DNA from: Idiomarina tyrosinivorans
Lineage (GTDB): Bacteria; Pseudomonadota; Gammaproteobacteria; Enterobacterales; Alteromonadaceae
Assembly (NCBI RefSeq): GCF_003987475.1
Contig: NZ_PIQH01000001.1
Location: 62,001-126,000 of the forward strand
Direction: 5' to 3'
DNA length: 64,000 nucleotides
The translations under genes were made by a program, and so were the position numbers. Shown in pieces: positions 59,186-64,000 of this stretch. The notes under the pieces were generated by a model. It worked only from the letters and a program-made list of their open reading frames with translations. It did not search any database and was not told the DNA's origin. Within the stretch, counting starts at the first letter, position 1, and each line of letters starts with the position of its first letter.

Positions 59186-59737
59186 GTGCAGGTAACGAAC
59201 GACTGGTTATGGGAATATGATGCTGCGGGAAAGCAGTTATACGTTGTCATTGACGATGGTATTCGCCACCCTGTGCCATATCGTAGTAGCCAACTGATCA
59301 ATATCCATTTTAGCCAGCAAGCGTTGGATATCGACGATGCGAGTTTATTCCAAAAAGTGCTCGATGACTTGCAACAATTCGATGAACTGCAAGGCCCACA
59401 TCTTCTGCCTGCGGCACTGAACGCTATGGCTTGGTGTCGTTTCGGACGTCCGCAAATGCCACAGAGTTGGCACTTTCAACAGGGCGAACTGGCCTCTTGG
59501 AATAGTCAGCGTAAGCTTTGTGAACTTAACTCGGGCTTTACCCAGGGGTTATTCTATATTCTTGATAACGATGGTGAGTTTTCTACTGTGATGCTGCTAA
59601 GTGATAGTATGACCCTGTCGGATATCAAGACCTTTCAACGTTTCCACGTCGTTAAAATACTCAACGATCGACTGCTTCCAGCAACCATCGAATTGGTACA
59701 AACCACCAAGGCCGATTGGAATCAGCGTAGCGCATAA
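59186..59737 (+). CDS. zapC: Cell division protein ZapC
   Basis: A 183-residue cytoplasmic FtsZ-ring-bundling protein. It matches ZapC in length, in WLWEYDAAGKQLYV, and in the central LPAALNAMAWCRFGRPQMPQSW. Start is GTG 59186, with AAAAGGA upstream. Position after pyrD supports the identification. E. coli has ycbX next; here a tRNA intervenes and rlmKL follows. Confidence 0.92.
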   Translation: MQVTNDWLWEYDAAGKQLYVVIDDGIRHPVPYRSSQLINIHFSQQALDIDDASLFQKVLDDLQQFDELQGPHLLPAALNAMAWCRFGRPQMPQSWHFQQGELASWNSQRKLCELNSGFTQGLFYILDNDGEFSTVMLLSDSMTLSDIKTFQRFHVVKILNDRLLPATIELVQTTKADWNQRSA

Positions 59738-59833
59738 TCGCCGAATTCAGGCGTAGTGTCGCTGTTGATTTTGATTCATTGATTCGCTAAAGATAGTTAT
59801 TTGCCGAAAGGCTAAGAAAGGCTGCATCGGAAT

Positions 59834-59910
<77 letters not shown>

Positions 59911-59925
59911 TCCGATTGAGAGCGC

Positions 59926-59954
59926 AGTCTACGTTGATGCTTCCGCTTATGCAA
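59926..59954 (-). promoter_or_regulatory. Sigma-70 promoter of tRNA-fMet
   Basis: Read on the minus strand: TTGCAT, 17 nt, TAGACT, then a G/C-rich discriminator (GCGCTC). The -10 ends 15 nt upstream of the tRNA. This fits a stable-RNA promoter. Confidence 0.7.
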
Positions 59955-60114
59955 GCGACTTTTTTGCTATTTGGTTAAGGATTCACCAAATTCGATTTGA
60001 TTGCTGTAAAAACCAGCAGTAAGGGCAAAAAAACACCTTGTTTTACGCTTCTACAAGACACTCCTCCGCGGCTTCGTTATAATCGCTGCCACGCTTTTAG
60101 AGAAAAGAATCACT

Positions 60115-62238
60115 ATGCCACGCTTTTTTATTGCCTGTGCGAAAGGAATAGAGCCGCTATTGTTCGACGAGCTCCAGACGCTAGGCCTCGAGTCTGTAAA
60201 ACAAACCGTTGCCGGTTGTTATGTAGAGACCGATTTACGCAATGCTTATCGAATATGCTTATGGTCTCGATTGGCCAGCCGGGTGTTGTTAGAGCTCGGC
60301 TCTGCGGCTGAGTGCGACAACGGTGATAGTATCCGTGCCGCCATTAAAGATTTTCCGTGGGAAGATGTAATGACGGTGGAAAATACTTTCATCATCGAGT
60401 TTTCTGGAAGTTCCGATCATATTCGCCATACCCAATTTGGCGCACAACTTGTTAAGGACGGCATTGTTGATCGCTTTCGTGAGCTAACCGGTGAGCGCCC
60501 AAGCGTGACTCGAGAACAACCGCAATTGCGATTTTCCGTTCGCTTGCATAAGCAGCGTTTAACTTGGTCGTTAGACTTAAGCGGCGAGGGGCTCCACAAA
60601 CGCGGCTACCGTCTCCGCCAGGGTGGCGCACCATTGCGAGAAAACCTAGCAGCAGCAGTGCTTTACCGTGCTGGAATTAGTGACGAGTTAAGGCGTGACG
60701 AACCGATAGTTTTCGATCCGTTTTGTGGGTCTGGCACGCTGTTAATAGAAGCGGCCTTAATGGCATTAGACCAAGCGCCAGGACTTTACCGCGATCACTG
60801 GGGATTTCGTGCTTGGCGTGGTCATCGGCAGGCGCTGTGGCAAGACGTGTTGGCTGAGGCGAAAACTCGTATGGAGGCTGGCAGAGAGCGTTTTAGCGGA
60901 CATTTTTATGGATCTGATAGCGATCCTATGCTGGTGAAAATAGCTCGCGAAAACGCTGAACGTATGCAATTGGCGCAATGGTTCAGCTGGCAAACCGTAG
61001 ATGCTACGGCGGTAAATGCCCCCGCTGAACAGGGTTTGTTAGTGACTAACCCACCTTATGGCGAACGTTTGGGCGAAGAAGTCGAAACCTTGCTGTTGTA
61101 TCGACGCTTTGGACGCCAGTTGCGCGAGCATTTCAGTGGTTGGCATGTTGGGATTTTGGCCGGCGATGACAGCTTATTGAAACGGTTAAAATTGCGCAGC
61201 GATAAGAAATATCCGCTATTTAATGGCGCATTGAGTGTCACTTTGGCTCGTTACGACTTAACTCAAGAGCATCCAGAGTTTACAGAAAGTCAATCAGATG
61301 ACTTTTCTAATAGGATTAAGAAAAATCACAAGAAACTCAGCAAGTGGGCGCGCGGTGAAGGCTTGGATGCATGGCGCGTCTATGATGCTGATCTGCCAGA
61401 TTACAATGCCGCGATTGATTTTTACCAAGATTACCTGGTCGTACAAGAGTATGCGGCACCAAAAGCCATACCAGATGCCGTAGCCAGCGATAGACTTTGG
61501 CAGATGATAGAAGCCTTGCCAGAAGCGCTCGATGTAGCGCCACAAAATATCATTTTGAAAAAGCGCCAACGGCAACAAGGCAGTAAGCAATATCAACGCA
61601 ATCAGCGGCAAGAATCCGTGGTCTGCAAAATTCATGAATATGGCGCAACCTTTGAAGTGAATTTAACCGATTATCTGGATACGGGGTTATTTCTTGACCA
61701 TCGCTGGGTGCGTAAGACGTTGCAACAGCAGTGTGACGGGTTACGGGTATTAAACTTGTTTGCTTACACTTGCACCGCATCTGTACATGCTGCGCTGGGC
61801 GGGGCTGAGCGCGTGGTGTCGGTGGATATGTCGAAGACCTATCTAAGTTGGGGTAAACGCAACTTTAGCTTAAACCGCTTACAAAAGGTGGATGCCGAGT
61901 TTATTCAAGCGGATTGTATTGACTGGCTGCAACGACCAGCCACGGAAGAATTCGATGTGATCTTCTTAGATCCACCGACGTTTAGTAACTCTAAACGGAT
62001 GGATAATACCCTTGATGTGCAGCGTGACCATGTATTCTTGCTAAAACACTGTTTGCGTTGGCTTGACCCAGAAGGGGTGATTTTGTTCTCCAATAATCGT
62101 AAGAAATTCAAGCTGGACGAGCAGGCGCTCAAAGGTTTAGGGCTGGAAGTGATGGATAAAACGCAAGCATCAATTCCACCAGATTTTGCCCGCCATAAGG
62201 GCATTCACCATTACTACATTATTACTCGGGAGCAGTAA
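60115..62238 (+). CDS. rlmL: Bifunctional 23S rRNA m2G2445/m7G2069 methyltransferase RlmKL
   Basis: A 707-residue fused enzyme. The N-terminal THUMP domain (about 45-155) leads to the RlmL methyltransferase ([26 protein letters not shown]), and the C-terminal half is the RlmK methyltransferase ([27 protein letters not shown]). The two modify domain V positions of 23S rRNA. The downstream GTG of the glutaredoxin-like gene starts directly after its stop. Confidence 0.97.
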   Translation: MPRFFIACAKGIEPLLFDELQTLGLESVKQTVAGCYVETDLRNAYRICLWSRLASRVLLELGSAAECDNGDSIRAAIKDFPWEDVMTVENTFIIEFSGSSDHIRHTQFGAQLVKDGIVDRFRELTGERPSVTREQPQLRFSVRLHKQRLTWSLDLSGEGLHKRGYRLRQGGAPLRENLAAAVLYRAGISDELRRDEPIVFDPFCGSGTLLIEAALMALDQAPGLYRDHWGFRAWRGHRQALWQDVLAEAKTRMEAGRERFSGHFYGSDSDPMLVKIARENAERMQLAQWFSWQTVDATAVNAPAEQGLLVTNPPYGERLGEEVETLLLYRRFGRQLREHFSGWHVGILAGDDSLLKRLKLRSDKKYPLFNGALSVTLARYDLTQEHPEFTESQSDDFSNRIKKNHKKLSKWARGEGLDAWRVYDADLPDYNAAIDFYQDYLVVQEYAAPKAIPDAVASDRLWQMIEALPEALDVAPQNIILKKRQRQQGSKQYQRNQRQESVVCKIHEYGATFEVNLTDYLDTGLFLDHRWVRKTLQQQCDGLRVLNLFAYTCTASVHAALGGAERVVSVDMSKTYLSWGKRNFSLNRLQKVDAEFIQADCIDWLQRPATEEFDVIFLDPPTFSNSKRMDNTLDVQRDHVFLLKHCLRWLDPEGVILFSNNRKKFKLDEQALKGLGLEVMDKTQASIPPDFARHKGIHHYYIITREQ

Positions 62239-62475
62239 GTGCAGGATTTTTACTTGCTAACCAAGCAACAGTGTCCGCTATGTACCGAGGCGTTAAAGCT
62301 GATTAACCAACAGCCGCTTGAGGAGCCTATTCGATTACATGTGGTAGATATTGCTGAGCAACCGGAGTTACAGGAAGAATATGCTTGGTTGGTACCGGTT
62401 TTGGTTCGCGCTAGCGATGACAGTGAGTTGCGCTGGCCCTTCGCAGAGCAGTTAGGCGAGTTTTTACAAGTATGA
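62239..62475 (+). CDS. Glutaredoxin-like protein (DUF836 type)
   Basis: A 78-residue protein with a redox motif CPLC at residues 12-15 (QQCPLCTEALKLINQ) and the thioredoxin-fold pattern VDIAEQPELQEEYAWLVPVL. It matches small DUF836 glutaredoxin-like proteins. The GTG start follows the rlmL stop with no gap, and its stop overlaps the uup start (ATGA), so all three are coupled. The physiological substrate is unknown. Confidence 0.9.
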   Translation: MQDFYLLTKQQCPLCTEALKLINQQPLEEPIRLHVVDIAEQPELQEEYAWLVPVLVRASDDSELRWPFAEQLGEFLQV

Positions 62476-64000
62476 ATTTATTGCGTATTCAAGACGCTGA
62501 GCTGAGTTACGGTACTCAAGTTCTGTTAGACCAAGTGCAATTGACCGTTGATGCGGGTGAACGAGTCTGTTTGGTTGGCCGTAATGGTGCGGGAAAATCA
62601 ACCCTGATGAAGGTCATTGCCGGGGAAATCCTGTTGGATTCTGGCACCGTTCAGGCGGTCGGTGAAACCGTTATTACGCGGTTACCGCAGGATCCGCCGG
62701 CACAGAGTGACGATACCGTGTACCACTATGTCGCCGACGCCTTGGCCGACGTTGGGGCGCTGTTAGACGAGTACAATCAACTGTCGGCGCAGATTGCCGA
62801 AGATGCCAGCGAGCACGCTTTAAAGCGTCTTGATCAACTACAAACCGCGATTGATGCAGCAGACGGCTGGCAATACAGCAGCCGCATCGAGAGCGTGTTG
62901 AGCCGCTTAAACCTGCAACCCAACCAAGTGATGAATACCTTGTCAGGGGGCTGGTTGCGTCGCGTAGCGTTGGCTCGCGCGCTGGTGGTCAATCCCGATA
63001 TTTTGTTACTCGATGAGCCAACTAACCACCTTGATATTGAGATGGTGAAATGGCTTGAGCAACAATTAAAAGAGTTCACAGGCGCGATTGTGTTTATTAG
63101 TCACGATAGGGCATTTATTCGTGCTTTAGCGACACGCATTGTCGATTTAGACCGTGGACACTTAAGTAGCTTTCCCGGCGATTACGATCGTTACTTGAGC
63201 AAAAAGGCAGAAGCGCTCGATGTCGAAGCTAATCAACGCGCTGAGTTCGATAAAAAACTTGCCGAAGAAGAAGCCTGGATTCGTCAAGGGATTAAAGCGC
63301 GTCGGACTCGCAATGAAGGCCGTGTACGGGCGTTAAAAGCTTTACGTAACGAACGTAAACAGCGCAGAGAACTGCAAGGCAACGCAAAAATGCAAGCCAA
63401 CGAAGCAGGGCGTTCTGGTAAACGTGTGTTCGAGGGCGAAGGCTTACATTTGGCGTTTGATGACAAAACCATTTTGCAAGACTTTTCACTCAACCTGCAA
63501 CGCGGTGACAAAATTGCTTTGGTTGGCCCTAACGGCGTTGGTAAAAGTACCCTTATTCGGGTGATTTTGGGTGAGCAAGCTGTCGATTCAGGGCAGGTGA
63601 AACTTGGGACTAATCTGGAAGTCGCTTACTTTGACCAACACCGAGACCAACTTGACCCACAAAAGACCGTCATGGATAACGTGGGTGATGGGAAGCAGGA
63701 CATTCAATTTCAAGGCCGAAGCCGACACATATTGAGCTACCTGCAAGACTTTTTATTCAGCCCTGCGCAGTCGCGTACTCCGGTCAGAGCGCTGTCGGGC
63801 GGAGAACGAAATCGCGCTTTGCTCGCAAAGATTCTGCTTAAACCCAGCAACGTTTTGGTGCTGGATGAACCGACTAATGATCTAGACATTGAAACCCTTG
63901 AATTGCTTGAGCAAATTCTTGCTGAATACCAGGGCACTGTCATTTTGGTCAGTCACGATAGGGAATTCGTGGATAATACCGCGACCAGTGTGCTGTATTT
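62472..64000 (+). CDS. uup: ABC-F ATPase Uup (3' end outside window)
   Basis: The gene starts at ATG 62472 and runs off the right edge after about 509 codons; full-length Uup is about 635-640 residues. Two ATPase modules are seen: Walker A GRNGAGKST at 36-44 with LSGGWLRRVALARAL and LLLDEPTNHLD, then the second with GPNGVGKST, ALSGGERNRALLAK and LVLDEPTNDLD. No membrane segments occur. Uup is a ribosome-associated ABC-F protein linked to replication and transposon excision in E. coli. The C-terminal coiled-coil domain is missing here. Confidence 0.95.
   Translation, partial: MNLLRIQDAELSYGTQVLLDQVQLTVDAGERVCLVGRNGAGKSTLMKVIAGEILLDSGTVQAVGETVITRLPQDPPAQSDDTVYHYVADALADVGALLDEYNQLSAQIAEDASEHALKRLDQLQTAIDAADGWQYSSRIESVLSRLNLQPNQVMNTLSGGWLRRVALARALVVNPDILLLDEPTNHLDIEMVKWLEQQLKEFTGAIVFISHDRAFIRALATRIVDLDRGHLSSFPGDYDRYLSKKAEALDVEANQRAEFDKKLAEEEAWIRQGIKARRTRNEGRVRALKALRNERKQRRELQGNAKMQANEAGRSGKRVFEGEGLHLAFDDKTILQDFSLNLQRGDKIALVGPNGVGKSTLIRVILGEQAVDSGQVKLGTNLEVAYFDQHRDQLDPQKTVMDNVGDGKQDIQFQGRSRHILSYLQDFLFSPAQSRTPVRALSGGERNRALLAKILLKPSNVLVLDEPTNDLDIETLELLEQILAEYQGTVILVSHDREFVDNTATSVLY

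Overview
This window is a dense stretch of gammaproteobacterial chromosome, about 60 protein genes and five tRNAs in 64 kb. Protein families and gene order point to the Alteromonadales, most likely an Idiomarina/Pseudidiomarina-type marine bacterium. That placement is an inference from the long NAD-dependent glutamate dehydrogenase, the many peptidases and Na+-coupled amino-acid transporters, and the DUF2835, DUF2989 and DUF6279 proteins. No marker gene was compared.

Much of the window is a mosaic of blocks also known from Escherichia coli. Positions 1-13.8 kb carry cspD/clpS-clpA, infA, aat, trxB, lrp, ftsK, lolA, rarA and serS; bpt and ald are present and cydDC is missing from the trxB-aat interval. 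Positions 13.8-16.2 kb carry tusDCBE, yccA and tRNA-Ser(UGA). Positions 17.8-21.2 kb carry a uvrY-type regulator, uvrC, pgsA and tRNA-Gly-Cys-Leu. Positions 43.4-47.2 kb carry yeaC, fRMsr, proQ and prc. Positions 50.2-64 kb carry pepN, glutamate dehydrogenase, pyrD, zapC, tRNA-fMet, rlmKL and a truncated uup.

The least conserved part is 21.3-26.2 kb, just after the tRNA array. It holds a secreted protein, two tandem paralogous membrane proteins with a short open frame between them, an oxidoreductase, a secreted protein plus lipoprotein pair and a small exported protein. I cannot assign a function to most of these.

Positions 26.2-43.4 kb hold a CBS-domain protein, a divergent LysR/LysE pair with operator-like repeats, a two-domain PTPS-family (QueD-like) protein, M23 and M61 peptidases, a PilZ-LytS-LytTR signalling operon, pyruvate kinase, MsrB, a long-form GAPDH, an M14 carboxypeptidase and an alanine/Na+ symporter.

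The gene set suggests a cell living on peptides and amino acids. Peptidases (PepN, M14, M61, Prc) release amino acids, Na+ symporters (AGCS, NSS) import them, an NhaC antiporter exports Na+, and alanine and glutamate dehydrogenases feed carbon into central metabolism. The points most worth checking are a GacA/UvrY-type regulator that has lost every phosphorylation-site residue, a PTPS-family protein whose active-site residues are divided between its two halves, and five convergent gene pairs that interlock by exactly four bases at their stop codons.
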